The notes: generated by a model from the sequence alone, not told the origin. A DNA stretch of 64,000 nucleotides from TOLSYN sp963849065 (GCA_963849065.1 CAWKFM010000005.1:682001-746000), one strand, 5' to 3'. Shown: positions 32,845 through 41,628, counted from the stretch's first letter. Made by a program: numbers and translations.

Positions 32845-34026
32845 ATGAACGCGAGCTCTCGCACCGGCGCCGGTGAACCTTTGCCGCGCCTGGTATTTTG
32901 GGAAATCACCAAAGGCTGCAATCTGCATTGCGTGCATTGCCGCGCTACCGCCACCGAGCTTGCCTCTCCCAACGACCTGCCCACCGCGCTATGCCTGAAC
33001 ATCATCGATCAGATCGCCGCCCTCTCTGACCCGATCCTGGTGCTCTCCGGCGGCGAGCCGCTCTATCGTCCGGACATCTTCCAGCTGGCACGGTACGCCA
33101 CCGATAAGGGTCTGCGTGTCGCCCTGGCCACCAACGGAACTTTGGTCACCAAGGAGGTCGCGCTCCAGATCGTCGAAGCCGGCATCAAGCGCGTCTCGAT
33201 CTCGCTGGATGGCTCCAATGCGGACACCCACGACAGCTTCCGCGGAATTCCCGGCTCTTTCGACGCCGCCATCTATGGTTTCCGGAATCTCAAAGCGCTC
33301 GGCATGCCGGTGCAGATCAACATGACCATCGCCAGACACAATGCGGACGAGCTGCCCAAGGTGCTGGAACTGGTGCGTAACCTTGGCGCCGATGCCCTAC
33401 ATATCCTCCCGCTGGTTCCCGCCGGCTGCGGTGTCGAAATCGCCGATGCCCAGAGGATCGCCCCCGATGAATACGAGCGCATTCTCAACTGGTTCTACGA
33501 CCAGGGCGCCCAGGGCGATCTCGAACTCAAGGCCACCTGCGCTCCCCGAGTGGCGGGCCAGCGCCGCGCCGCCGAGCCCAAGCAGGAGAGCAACGGAGCC
33601 GCTCCCGCCCAGCCCGCTATCGGCGCCACCGAAATGACCATGCCCGGCTCCACCGGCATCGCCTTTACGCAGCATCCCCACGGCCATCCCGGCGGCGATC
33701 CGAACGCCATGACCGCCATGCCCCAGGGCTGCTTGGCCGGGACCGGCGTCTGCTTCCTTTCCTTTGAAGGCGAAGTCTTTCCCTGCGGATCCCTGCCCGC
33801 CATCGCCGGCGATCTGCGCAAGCAGCCGTTCGCCGACATCTGGAACAATGCGGCGGTCTTTGCCGACCTTCGCGACGCCAACCAGCTGGAAGGCAAGTGC
33901 GGCTGCTGCGAATTCCGCAACCTCTGCATGGGCTGCCGCGCCCGTGCCTTTGCCGCCAACGGAAACCACATGGCCGAGGAACCCTTCTGCGTCTATGAAC
34001 CCAAGGCGCTGGCCAACAAGCAATAG
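32845..34026 (+). CDS. ahbD: AhbD-like radical SAM/SPASM heme-synthesis enzyme
   Basis: A 393-residue enzyme. The radical SAM cluster is CNLHCVHC (about residue 29), followed by LSGGEPLYRPD. The SPASM half begins GCLAGTGVCFLSFEGEVFPCG and ends CGCCEFRNLCMGCRARAFAANG and EEPFCVYEPKA, closely matching AhbD, which decarboxylates iron-coproporphyrin III to heme b in the siroheme route. A His/Gly/Pro-rich linker (about 245-290, with HPHGHPGG) separates the halves. The NirJ (heme d1) branch is the alternative. It would supply heme to the upstream cytochromes. TAGGAG precedes the ATG. Confidence 0.75.
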   Translation: MNASSRTGAGEPLPRLVFWEITKGCNLHCVHCRATATELASPNDLPTALCLNIIDQIAALSDPILVLSGGEPLYRPDIFQLARYATDKGLRVALATNGTLVTKEVALQIVEAGIKRVSISLDGSNADTHDSFRGIPGSFDAAIYGFRNLKALGMPVQINMTIARHNADELPKVLELVRNLGADALHILPLVPAGCGVEIADAQRIAPDEYERILNWFYDQGAQGDLELKATCAPRVAGQRRAAEPKQESNGAAPAQPAIGATEMTMPGSTGIAFTQHPHGHPGGDPNAMTAMPQGCLAGTGVCFLSFEGEVFPCGSLPAIAGDLRKQPFADIWNNAAVFADLRDANQLEGKCGCCEFRNLCMGCRARAFAANGNHMAEEPFCVYEPKALANKQ

Positions 34027-34034
34027 CACTCATC

Positions 34035-34081
34035 GGCAAATAGGAACGGCGCGGATCAAATCCGCGCCGTTCCTATTTGCC
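34035..34081. terminator. Very strong bidirectional terminator hairpin
   Basis: Two perfect 22-base arms (34035-34056 and 34060-34081, core GGAACGGCGCGGAT) surround a CAA loop. It lies between convergent genes ahbD and the M16 peptidase. A/T runs at the stem base (AAATA/TATTT) support termination in both directions. Confidence 0.8.
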
Positions 34082-34089
34082 CTCGCGCT

Positions 34090-36261
34090 TTACTGATGTG
34101 GTTGCGGCCGCTTGAATATCGACGGGTCGATCTCGGGGTTCACCGTCATATCGTTAAGGACTTCGCTGGCCTGCTCCGTACCATTGGCGAACAGCCTCAT
34201 CTTCGTCGGATACTTCAGTCCGTCGAAGTTCTCCCACTTCGAGTACTTGGTGGTGTAGCTGGCGCCGGCCTCGGAATGCTCTTCCTGCAGCAGCGTTCCA
34301 TCCGGGCCGATCCACCAGCGCACCGCCAAACCGTCGGCATTCACGTCCACCACGGTTGCGTCGTTATCGCCCAGTTTATCTTTGCCATTCGCGGTGAATG
34401 TGTATTTCGGATCGTCGGCGTGTTGCAGCACGTTCAGGAAATCACGCTTCAGCTGCGCGGCCACCGCCTCGCGCTGGCTCGGCGTAAGATCCTCCACCGT
34501 CGCCCTCGAGATGAATGAGGCCTCCGGCGACAACACCTGCCAGACCACTCCGCTGGGAAACACAACCCTCTGGGCCTGCTTGTCCGGATAGACAGTGCTC
34601 TGGACGATCTTCATCTCCGCGTTCTCCTGAGTCATCGTCAGGTGCTGGAGTAGAGTCTTCACCGAATTCACTTTGGCCGCGCCGCCCATCGCTTCGGTCA
34701 GCCTGGCAATCGCCGCCTTGCCTTCGGCGTTTCCTCCGGAAGCGCCTGCGTTCTCAGCCATGCTGCCCGGCGTAGCTGTCGCCTGGACCGTTGAATCCCG
34801 CGGTCCTGCGGCTGCGGCTTCAGGGGTCGGAATTGTGATGTCGATCGGAGTCACCGGTCCCAGCGCCGCCAGCTGTTTTTCAAATCCGCTGGAGTTGCCC
34901 ACCACCAGAACCTTGAGCTCCTCCTTGTGCAAATACTGGTTGGCCACCCGCAGAACATCGGCCGCGGTCACCTGCTCCACCCCGGCGCGATATTTTTCCA
35001 AAAAGTCGCTCGGATAGCCGTAGAAGTCGTAGATCTCCTGCTCGTGCAGTACCTTGGCCGGAGTGTCGAAGTTGAAGATGAACGAATTCAGGATCTGGTC
35101 CTTGGCGCGCTTCATCTCCACCTCGCTGGGTGGCTCCTTCTTCAGCAGATCCACCTGCTCCCACAGACCTTTGATCGCCTCTACCGTGGTCTCCGTCTTG
35201 GTTCCAATCTCCAGAATGGTCAGCCCTGGATGGTCCCAGCCGCTGCCCACTCCGCCGCCCACCGAATAAGCCAGTCCCGCCTTGGTGCGAAGGTTGATGA
35301 ACAGCCGCGAGGAAAATCCGCCGCCGAAGATTTCGTCCATCACCTGGACCGCGAAGTAGTCTGGGTTCCGGCGCTCGATCCCCAGCCCGATCATGCGGAC
35401 CTCGCTCTGGTTCACGTCGCTTTTGTCCACCAGGTAGATCCCCGGCTTGGCCGGTGCAATCTCCACCTTTGGCTCCTCGACCTTTTCGCCGCTGGGCCAG
35501 TCGCCGAACTCCTTGCGCAGCGTCGCCTCCATCTCCTTCGAGTCGAAGTCGCCCACCACGCCCAGGATGATATTGTTCGGCGCCACGTGCTGCTTGTGCC
35601 ACTGCAGCAGGTCCTCTCGTGTCACCGCCCGCACCGTCGCATACTCGGGAACCCGCGCGTAGGCGCTCTGCTTGCCGTAGCCCAGGATGTCGGTCTGCAT
35701 CCCGGCAATGCTGTCGGTCTCATCGTTGCGCCGCGAGATGTCGCTGTACATCCCCTTCTTGGCCAGCGAAAGCTTGTCCTCGCGGAACGCCGGCTGCCGC
35801 AGCAGATCGGCGAAGATTCCCAGCACATCCGGGAAATCGCCCTTCAGGCAGTTGAAGCTGATGCTGGTGTCATCGTCGCCGCCGCCGGTCTCCACCTTGG
35901 CCGCGCGCGTCTCCAGATAGTCATCCAGCGCATCGCCGCTCAGCTTCTCCGTGCCGCCCGTGCGCCAGGTTGATCCGTACAACTCCACCAGACCGGTCTT
36001 GTCCGCGGGCTCGGAATCCGAGCCTCCGCGAATCATCGCCGAGCCGGAGATCAGGGGCAGTTCGTGGTTCTCCGTCAGGAAGATGGTCATTCCGTTCGGC
36101 AGCACCACCCGCGTCGGCTCCTTCGGCTTAAACGGCGGCAGCGGCGGAATCGCAATCTGTCTCCAGTTGGTGGCCGGAGGCACAGCCGTCCCCTGCTGCG
36201 CCTGCATGGAACCCAGCAGCAACACGGCGCCCATCGCCGCCATCAGAATCTTCCTCGTCAT
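34090..36261 (-). CDS. M16-family peptidase subunit, non-catalytic type
   Basis: A 723-residue exported protein (signal MTRKILMAAMGAVLLLGSMQA). It has the M16 fold: two related domains, with LPNGMTIFLTENHELPL opening the first and GLAYSVGGGVGSGW in the second, the Arg/Tyr substrate-binding part. The zinc motif HxxEH is missing: the matching place reads VELYGSTWRTGG. Such subunits pair with a zinc-bearing partner, here the overlapping upstream gene. The C-terminal 230 residues are an added domain not usual in M16 proteins, possibly outer-membrane-lipoprotein-like in fold. It probably degrades peptides in the periplasm. Confidence 0.85.
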   Translation of the reverse strand: MTRKILMAAMGAVLLLGSMQAQQGTAVPPATNWRQIAIPPLPPFKPKEPTRVVLPNGMTIFLTENHELPLISGSAMIRGGSDSEPADKTGLVELYGSTWRTGGTEKLSGDALDDYLETRAAKVETGGGDDDTSISFNCLKGDFPDVLGIFADLLRQPAFREDKLSLAKKGMYSDISRRNDETDSIAGMQTDILGYGKQSAYARVPEYATVRAVTREDLLQWHKQHVAPNNIILGVVGDFDSKEMEATLRKEFGDWPSGEKVEEPKVEIAPAKPGIYLVDKSDVNQSEVRMIGLGIERRNPDYFAVQVMDEIFGGGFSSRLFINLRTKAGLAYSVGGGVGSGWDHPGLTILEIGTKTETTVEAIKGLWEQVDLLKKEPPSEVEMKRAKDQILNSFIFNFDTPAKVLHEQEIYDFYGYPSDFLEKYRAGVEQVTAADVLRVANQYLHKEELKVLVVGNSSGFEKQLAALGPVTPIDITIPTPEAAAAGPRDSTVQATATPGSMAENAGASGGNAEGKAAIARLTEAMGGAAKVNSVKTLLQHLTMTQENAEMKIVQSTVYPDKQAQRVVFPSGVVWQVLSPEASFISRATVEDLTPSQREAVAAQLKRDFLNVLQHADDPKYTFTANGKDKLGDNDATVVDVNADGLAVRWWIGPDGTLLQEEHSEAGASYTTKYSKWENFDGLKYPTKMRLFANGTEQASEVLNDMTVNPEIDPSIFKRPQPHQ

Positions 36262-37769
36262 TGCTGTGTCCCCTTGGCCGATGCCGTCTCCAGAATTCCC
36301 ACCGTGCGGTTGGTATCCACAAATACTTCGTTGGCCACCCGCTTCACATCCTCGTTGGTCACCGCATCCAGCTTGTCGATCCGGCGGAACATCTCACGCC
36401 AGTCGCCGTACTTCATCTGGTTTTCCGCCAGGTTGTTCGCCAGTCCCTGGTTGTTCGCCAGGCTGCGCAGCAGCGCCGCCTTGGAGCGGGTCTTCACCAT
36501 TGTCAACTCCTCGGGCGTCACGCCGTCGCGCTTGAGCTTTTCAATCTCTACGTGGATCGCCTTTCCCATCTCCTCGGCGCTGTGTCCTTGCGCCGGAACC
36601 GCGTAGAACGCATACAGGTCGCGGTACTTGTCTCCCGGAAACCCGGCAAACCCCTCGGCTTCCACCGCAATCCGCTGGTCGCGCACCAGCGAGCGGTACA
36701 GCCGCGAGGTGCGCCCCTCGCTCATCACGCTGCTGATCACCGAATACACCACGTCGTCCTTGTCGCGGTAGTTTGGCTTCTGGTAGCCCTCAAGATAGAA
36801 CGGTTGCGACGGGTCCTCGAGCACCACTCGCCGCTCGGAGTTCTGCTTGCTCTGCGTCGTCTCGTACTCTTCCGGCTTGGGGGCTGCGGGAATGCGCCCA
36901 AAGTACCTCTCCACCAGCGCAAAGGTCGGCTCCGGTTCCAGGTCACCCACCACGGCGACGTACATGTTGCTGGGAACGTAATATTTCTTGAAGAAGCCGG
37001 CCGCGTCGGTCGCTGAAAAGTGCCGCAAATCGCTGGTGTACCCGATCCCAGGGCGGTGATACGGGCTGCCGTCATAGGCCACCGAAAGGAACTGCTCCAC
37101 CAGTCTTCCCGTGGGCGAGGAATCCGTGCGCATCCGCCGCTCCTCCATCACCACGTCGCGCTCCTTGTAGAACTCCCGCATCACCGGATGCAGAAAGCGC
37201 TCCGACTCCAGAAACGCCCACAGCTCCAGCCGGTTTACCGGCAGCGAATAGAAGTATTGCGTGCTGTCCAGGCCGGTTGAGGCGTTCAGCCCCACTCCGC
37301 CGTTGCGCTCGATGAGCGTGGCGAACTCGTTCTTCACCACGTACTGGTCGGCATCGGCGCGAGCTTTTTCCCACTCCGCCTTCAGCTCCGCAATTTTCTT
37401 CTCATCGCGATTCACCACTCGGTGGTTCTCGCGGTCATACTCCGCGTAAATCGTCTCCACCTTGGCCAGCGCCGCTTTTTCCGCCGTGATGTCGGTGGTG
37501 CCGATGTTGTCCGTCCCCTTGAAGGCCATGTGTTCCATCATGTGCGCCAGCCCGGTCTTACCCTCGGGATCCTGCGCATCGCCTGCATCCACCACGCTGA
37601 AAAACGAGAAAACCGGCGCCTCGGGACGCCGCAGCAGAATCACCGTAAGTCCGTTGGGAAGGGTTCTAACCTGAACGCGTTTTTCAAACGATGTTAAGTC
37701 CTGCGCCAGCGCCGTCTGCACCATCCAGATCAGAACCAGCAGAGGAAGGTAGGCTTTCAGCCGTCTCAT
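36258..37769 (-). CDS. M16-family zinc peptidase, catalytic subunit
   Basis: A 503-residue exported peptidase (signal MRRLKAYLPLLVLIWMVQTALA). The inverted zinc motif is HMMEHMAFKGTDN, with the third ligand Glu expected about 76 residues on, in the ALAKVETIYAEYDRENHR region. LPNGLTVILLRRPEAPV is the usual opening strand. Its stop overlaps the start of the non-catalytic partner by four bases (ATGA), so the two are made together, as in other bacterial M16B heterodimers. Confidence 0.92.
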   Translation of the reverse strand: MRRLKAYLPLLVLIWMVQTALAQDLTSFEKRVQVRTLPNGLTVILLRRPEAPVFSFFSVVDAGDAQDPEGKTGLAHMMEHMAFKGTDNIGTTDITAEKAALAKVETIYAEYDRENHRVVNRDEKKIAELKAEWEKARADADQYVVKNEFATLIERNGGVGLNASTGLDSTQYFYSLPVNRLELWAFLESERFLHPVMREFYKERDVVMEERRMRTDSSPTGRLVEQFLSVAYDGSPYHRPGIGYTSDLRHFSATDAAGFFKKYYVPSNMYVAVVGDLEPEPTFALVERYFGRIPAAPKPEEYETTQSKQNSERRVVLEDPSQPFYLEGYQKPNYRDKDDVVYSVISSVMSEGRTSRLYRSLVRDQRIAVEAEGFAGFPGDKYRDLYAFYAVPAQGHSAEEMGKAIHVEIEKLKRDGVTPEELTMVKTRSKAALLRSLANNQGLANNLAENQMKYGDWREMFRRIDKLDAVTNEDVKRVANEVFVDTNRTVGILETASAKGTQQ

Positions 37770-37889
37770 CGGGCCTCCGTGGAAGCCGTACCGGCCCCCA
37801 AGCTCCCGAGTTTACAGTCCCGAGGCCAGAGATGTCGAACCAGCCGCCGCCGCTTCCCATATCGCAGCTTACGCATCCTACCTGATTCG

Positions 37890-38597
37890 TTACACGTCGA
37901 AGAGCCGGTACGGAGTAGCAACTCCACTGGCCTGCAAAATCGGTAGCGCAACGTTGTGCACGGGGATTCCCGCCGTGGTCTTTCCGTCGGCTGAGCCATG
38001 ATGGGCGTGGCCGTGCAGCACCAGGGCCGCCCCATGGCGGTCCACCACCTCGGCCAGCCTTGAATTTCCGAGATAGGGATAGATCTCCATCGGCTCGCCC
38101 TTCGCCGTGTCGCTGATGGGAGCGTAATGCAGCACCACCACGCGCCGCTCCGCCCGCAGCTGTGACATGGCAAGTTCCAGCTTCATCGCCTCGTCGATTG
38201 AGACCTGCACAAAACGCTTCACCTCCGGCTCGCCAAACGCAGTCAGCATGCTGCGTCCGAAGCCTCCCAGAAATCCCTTGGTTCCGGCAAAGCCCACCCC
38301 ATCGCGTTCGTAGCCGCTGCCATCTAGTACCTTGATTCCGCTCGAGGTCAGCAATTTCATCAACTCATCTTGCTGTCCGCTCTCATAGTCGTGATTGCCC
38401 AGTACCGCGACAATGGCGATCCGCAGCCGCACCAACATGGTCAGCAGCGATTCCATCTCCGCCATGCGTCCGTAGTTGGTCATGTCTCCGGCAATCACCA
38501 GCACATCGGCGTGGTCGCGCACCCGCGACATCTCATCCCTGATCTTGTCGTAATTTTGCGGAGTGTAGTGGAGATCCGCGACCGCCGCAATCCTCAT
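37890..38597 (-). CDS. Metallophosphoesterase (calcineurin-like)
   Basis: A 235-residue protein. Its metal-binding motifs are in the canonical order: ADLHYTPQN (D-x-H), VIAGDMTNYG (GD), VLGNHDYESG (GNHD), VVLHYAP (H) and LVLHGHAHHG (GHxH). It has no signal peptide, so it acts in the cytoplasm. The substrate is unknown. It overlaps the upstream nucleotidyltransferase gene by four bases, and the pair may act on the same small molecule or RNA. Confidence 0.9.
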   Translation of the reverse strand: MRIAAVADLHYTPQNYDKIRDEMSRVRDHADVLVIAGDMTNYGRMAEMESLLTMLVRLRIAIVAVLGNHDYESGQQDELMKLLTSSGIKVLDGSGYERDGVGFAGTKGFLGGFGRSMLTAFGEPEVKRFVQVSIDEAMKLELAMSQLRAERRVVVLHYAPISDTAKGEPMEIYPYLGNSRLAEVVDRHGAALVLHGHAHHGSADGKTTAGIPVHNVALPILQASGVATPYRLFDV

Positions 38598-39403
38598 CGT
38601 TTTTCCCCGCCGCGCGAACTCGTCAACCGGCTTCGCAGCAGTTCATTCAGATCGGCCATGCCCCATTCCTTTACATCGATGGCAAACATCTTGTCGTCAA
38701 TCAGGCTGCCGCGAAACAGGGCATTCTGGTCGGCATCGTCGAGCTCTCGATTCAGCCGGGATAGCAGCTCGGTCCACACCGCGCGCGGTACGTACTTCGA
38801 ATGCGCGGGATAGACGTACTGGAACAGGACCAGCACCCAGAGAAGCACCATCCAGTGTTCCCCGATCAGATTCAGAATGCGGGCCCAGTCCAACCGTCCC
38901 GCTGTTCCATGGATCACGTGCACGATGTCGGCGCCATCAAATCGCTCCCGGCGTGTAACGAACAGCTTGGATACGATCAATTCCTCGGCCGCCAGCACCT
39001 TCACCCGGACACCGAGAACCCCGCTGTCGACGGCGCGCTCCACCCAGTCTCTGCCCACCACGATCGCGCCATTGCTCATGCCCGTAATGAGGTCCACAAA
39101 GTAATCTCCGCGGTGGGCCTTGGAGAGCCATACCGGGTCGCGCACCTCGGTCTCAAAGCCCGCGGATTGCAGTGTGGCCAGCGCGCCGGCAACTTCCTCG
39201 TGAGTCAGAAACAGATCGAGATCTTTGGTGTCGCGGCAGATTCCTGTGTGCTCACGCAACGCAAACGCCCCGCTCACCGCGAACGGAATGCGTTGCGCGA
39301 GGAAGTGATTGAGCACCTCGACGTACAGAGCCACCTGCTCCGGCGCAAATACCTGAGGGGTCGAACTACTTACCGGAAGCGCCTTTTCCTGGCCCTCGGA
39401 CAT
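38594..39403 (-). CDS. Nucleotidyltransferase-fold protein
   Basis: A 269-residue protein. The fold's signature is IPFAVSGAFALREHTG followed by TKDLDLFLTHEE, the G-x-x-A and D-x-D motif of minimal nucleotidyltransferases. YFVDLITGM provides a third acidic position. A central hydrophobic stretch (HWMVLLWVLVLFQYVYP) may be a buried helix rather than a membrane span. Such proteins can adenylylate RNA, antibiotics or toxins; the target here is unknown. It overlaps the phosphoesterase gene by 4 bases. Confidence 0.75.
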   Translation of the reverse strand: MSEGQEKALPVSSSTPQVFAPEQVALYVEVLNHFLAQRIPFAVSGAFALREHTGICRDTKDLDLFLTHEEVAGALATLQSAGFETEVRDPVWLSKAHRGDYFVDLITGMSNGAIVVGRDWVERAVDSGVLGVRVKVLAAEELIVSKLFVTRRERFDGADIVHVIHGTAGRLDWARILNLIGEHWMVLLWVLVLFQYVYPAHSKYVPRAVWTELLSRLNRELDDADQNALFRGSLIDDKMFAIDVKEWGMADLNELLRSRLTSSRGGEKR

Positions 39404-39468
39404 GCCTCATTGGATGGTCCGACGGGCAGCGGTGTTGCGGACGTGCAAACAATTCGCAAATCCAGACT

Positions 39469-40368
39469 TCAGTACAGTCCAGCTTCGCCCTCGGGACGCG
39501 TCTTCCAGCGCCGGTGTACCCATAGCCACTGGTCGGGATACGCCCGCACTGCCTGCTCAATTGCCCGGGTGTAGTTCTGTGTGTTGGCCACCACGTCGGC
39601 TTCGTCGTCCCCGCTGCACACCAGGGGAATCGCCGGCTCAAAGCGGATGCGGTACTTGCCCAGCGCCTCGTCCCAAATGGTGAATGCCGGCAACACGGCC
39701 GCGCCCGTGCGCATGGCGACCCTGGCAACTCCCGCCGCCGTGCAAGCCAGCCGTCCGAAGTAATTCACGAACACTCCCTGCGGCGGAGTCATGTTGGTGT
39801 CCATCAGCGCGCCCACGGTCTCGCCGCGCTTCATCGCCGCCAGCAGGCCGCGCGCGTACTCATCCTTGTCGTGAATCCGGTTGCCGTGCAGCGAGCGCAG
39901 CTGCAGTACCCAGCGGTCCAGCAGAGGATTGTCCAGCTTGCGCGCCACGATGTTCAGCCAGTGCCCGTGCAGCGAGTGCACGAACGAGCCGATCTCCCAG
40001 CCGCCCAGGTGCGCCGTCATAAACAGCACGCCCTTGCCGCGGTCGCGTGCCGCCAGGTAATTTTCCAGCCCGTCATAGACCGCGATGCGGTCCACGTTCT
40101 GCAATGTGTATTCGGGAAACTTCGCAACCTCGGCCAGCAGACGTCCCAGCGAGCGGTACACACCCTTCAGGATCGCCTCGCGCTCGGCCGCCGATTTCTC
40201 CGGAAACGCCATCTCCAGGTTGCGCATTCCTACCCGCCGCAGGCGCGGATGAAACCGGTACACCAGCATCCCGATGCCGATGGCACCTGCGCGCGCCACC
40301 GGACGCGGCAGCCAGCGCAGCGTCTGTGCGATCAACCACACAGGGAGATACTCCAGCCATGTCCGCAT
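39469..40368 (-). CDS. Lipid A-type (LpxL/HtrB family) acyltransferase
   Basis: A 299-residue protein starting MRTWLEYLPVWLIAQTLRWLP, a membrane-anchoring N-terminus. The catalytic His-x4-Asp/Glu motif reads HLGGWEIG. The Arg-containing block and the C-terminal PDQWLWVHRRWKTRP are hallmarks of the family. These enzymes add a secondary acyl chain to lipid A precursors on the inner membrane. The ATG at 40368 fits family length better than the upstream TTG at 40395. It is divergent from the FkbM gene. Confidence 0.88.
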   Translation of the reverse strand: MRTWLEYLPVWLIAQTLRWLPRPVARAGAIGIGMLVYRFHPRLRRVGMRNLEMAFPEKSAAEREAILKGVYRSLGRLLAEVAKFPEYTLQNVDRIAVYDGLENYLAARDRGKGVLFMTAHLGGWEIGSFVHSLHGHWLNIVARKLDNPLLDRWVLQLRSLHGNRIHDKDEYARGLLAAMKRGETVGALMDTNMTPPQGVFVNYFGRLACTAAGVARVAMRTGAAVLPAFTIWDEALGKYRIRFEPAIPLVCSGDDEADVVANTQNYTRAIEQAVRAYPDQWLWVHRRWKTRPEGEAGLY

Positions 40369-40504
40369 CAGTAGAGCGACCGTATCAAATCGCAACTCGC
40401 AAGGTCAACCAAACTTAGACGCAGTCAGCCGGAGAAGGATTACAAAGAAGGGAAGAGGTTTCGTTGGGTGAATTTCGCATATACTCCAGAGCAACAGGAG
40501 ATCC

Positions 40505-41362
40505 ATGGCACAGGTCAGCCGCGCCGTAAAAACAGCCTTCCTCCGCCTTTGTCCGGAAAGCCTTCGCCGGCACCTGCTCGAATCCCGGCCCAACCTGCGC
40601 AAGGCCGCGCCCGCCGGGATGCAGTTCCAGTATCCGTCCTATCTGGGTGACATTCCTGTCCACATCGACACCACCTACAAAGTGGAAAGAATCATGTGGA
40701 CCGGCGAGTACGAACCGCCGCTGATCGGCTTCCTGCAATCTCACAACACCGCAGGCTGGACCTGTCTGGATGTAGGCGCCAACGTCGGCGCCGTGGCGCT
40801 CGCCCTGGCCAAATTTGTCGGCCCCACAGGCAAGGTCTATGCCTTCGAACCCGGCCCGCCCAATCAGCAGCGCCTGCGCAATAATTTCGCTTTAAATCCG
40901 CAACTGCTTGCCCGGACGGAACTGCTCGCATGCGGCGTCTCCGACCGGCCCGGCGAGTTGTGGTGGGCCGAAGAGCCGGGCAACCCCGGCAACGCCCTGC
41001 TCTCCGATCAGGGAACCCACAAGATCCCCGTCATCACCCTCGATGCCTTCCTCGGCGAGCGCCGGTTGCAACAGGTGGACTTCCTGAAAATTGATGTCGA
41101 AGGCATGGAGTTGCAGGTCATGCGCGGCGCCGCCAAGCTGCTGAGCACCTTCCACCCCGCCATGTATTTCGAAACCCTGCCGCGTTATGTGAAGTCGGCG
41201 CACGGTGCCACCTTCGCCGATATGGAAAAGCTTCTGGTAGGGGAATTCGGTTACGCGCTCTACCGCCTCAACCATGCCGGGCAGCTCAGCCCGCTCGCGG
41301 GAGGCCGGCCCGGCGGCTATACCATCGCCATCCATCCCCAAAAACCGCTTCCGCCGCGCTAG
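40505..41362 (+). CDS. FkbM-family methyltransferase
   Basis: A 285-residue SAM-dependent O-methyltransferase. Motif I is CLDVGANVGAVALALAKFVG, then KVYAFEPGPPNQQRLRNN and the family hallmark VDFLKIDVEGMELQVMRGA. FkbM enzymes methylate hydroxyl groups of sugars or polyketides; near a lipid A acyltransferase a cell-surface glycan is a reasonable target, but this is inference. CAGGAGA precedes the ATG. Confidence 0.9.
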   Translation: MAQVSRAVKTAFLRLCPESLRRHLLESRPNLRKAAPAGMQFQYPSYLGDIPVHIDTTYKVERIMWTGEYEPPLIGFLQSHNTAGWTCLDVGANVGAVALALAKFVGPTGKVYAFEPGPPNQQRLRNNFALNPQLLARTELLACGVSDRPGELWWAEEPGNPGNALLSDQGTHKIPVITLDAFLGERRLQQVDFLKIDVEGMELQVMRGAAKLLSTFHPAMYFETLPRYVKSAHGATFADMEKLLVGEFGYALYRLNHAGQLSPLAGGRPGGYTIAIHPQKPLPPR

Positions 41363-41371
41363 GGCGGGGTA

Positions 41372-41430
41372 GTTGACCTTGACTTAGACTTGACCTTGAC
41401 TTGACTTTGACTCAACTTCGACTTGACCTT
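41372..41430. repeat. Degenerate TTGACY hexamer repeats
   Basis: About nine imperfect copies of TTGACC/TTGACT run head to tail immediately after the FkbM gene. The period is six bases with small slips. Its role is unknown. Confidence 0.6.
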
Positions 41431-41446
41431 CAGGTGTTCGTCCACC

Positions 41447-41495
41447 GGCGGGTGGCCCACATCCGCCTTCTTTTAGCGAATGTGGGGTACCCGCC
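41447..41495. repeat. Dispersed stem-loop, copy 1 (GTGGCCCACAT type)
   Basis: GGCGGGTGGCCCACAT (41447-41462) pairs with ATGTGGGGTACCCGCC (41480-41495) in 14 of 16 positions. A related element lies at 49255-49325. Both sit directly after a gene. Confidence 0.6.
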
Positions 41496-41526
41496 CAGAG
41501 GTGGTCTCATAAACCGGTCTTGAAAG

Positions 41527-41579
41527 GGCACGGCTTCAGCCGTGCCGCAAAAAAGCTCATTTCACGCGGCTTTAGCCGC
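41527..41579. repeat. Two adjacent hairpins of an acidobacterial dispersed type
   Basis: GGCACGGCT/AGCCGTGCC (41527-41546) is a perfect 9-bp stem with a 2-base loop. GCGGCT/AGCCGC (41566-41579) follows 20 bp later. Similar hairpins are common between genes in Acidobacteria, from general familiarity. Confidence 0.6.
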
Positions 41580-41628
41580 CGAGGGAAGAGCCCTTCAGAG
41601 ACCTCAATCGATTTATCGGACCGCTCCT

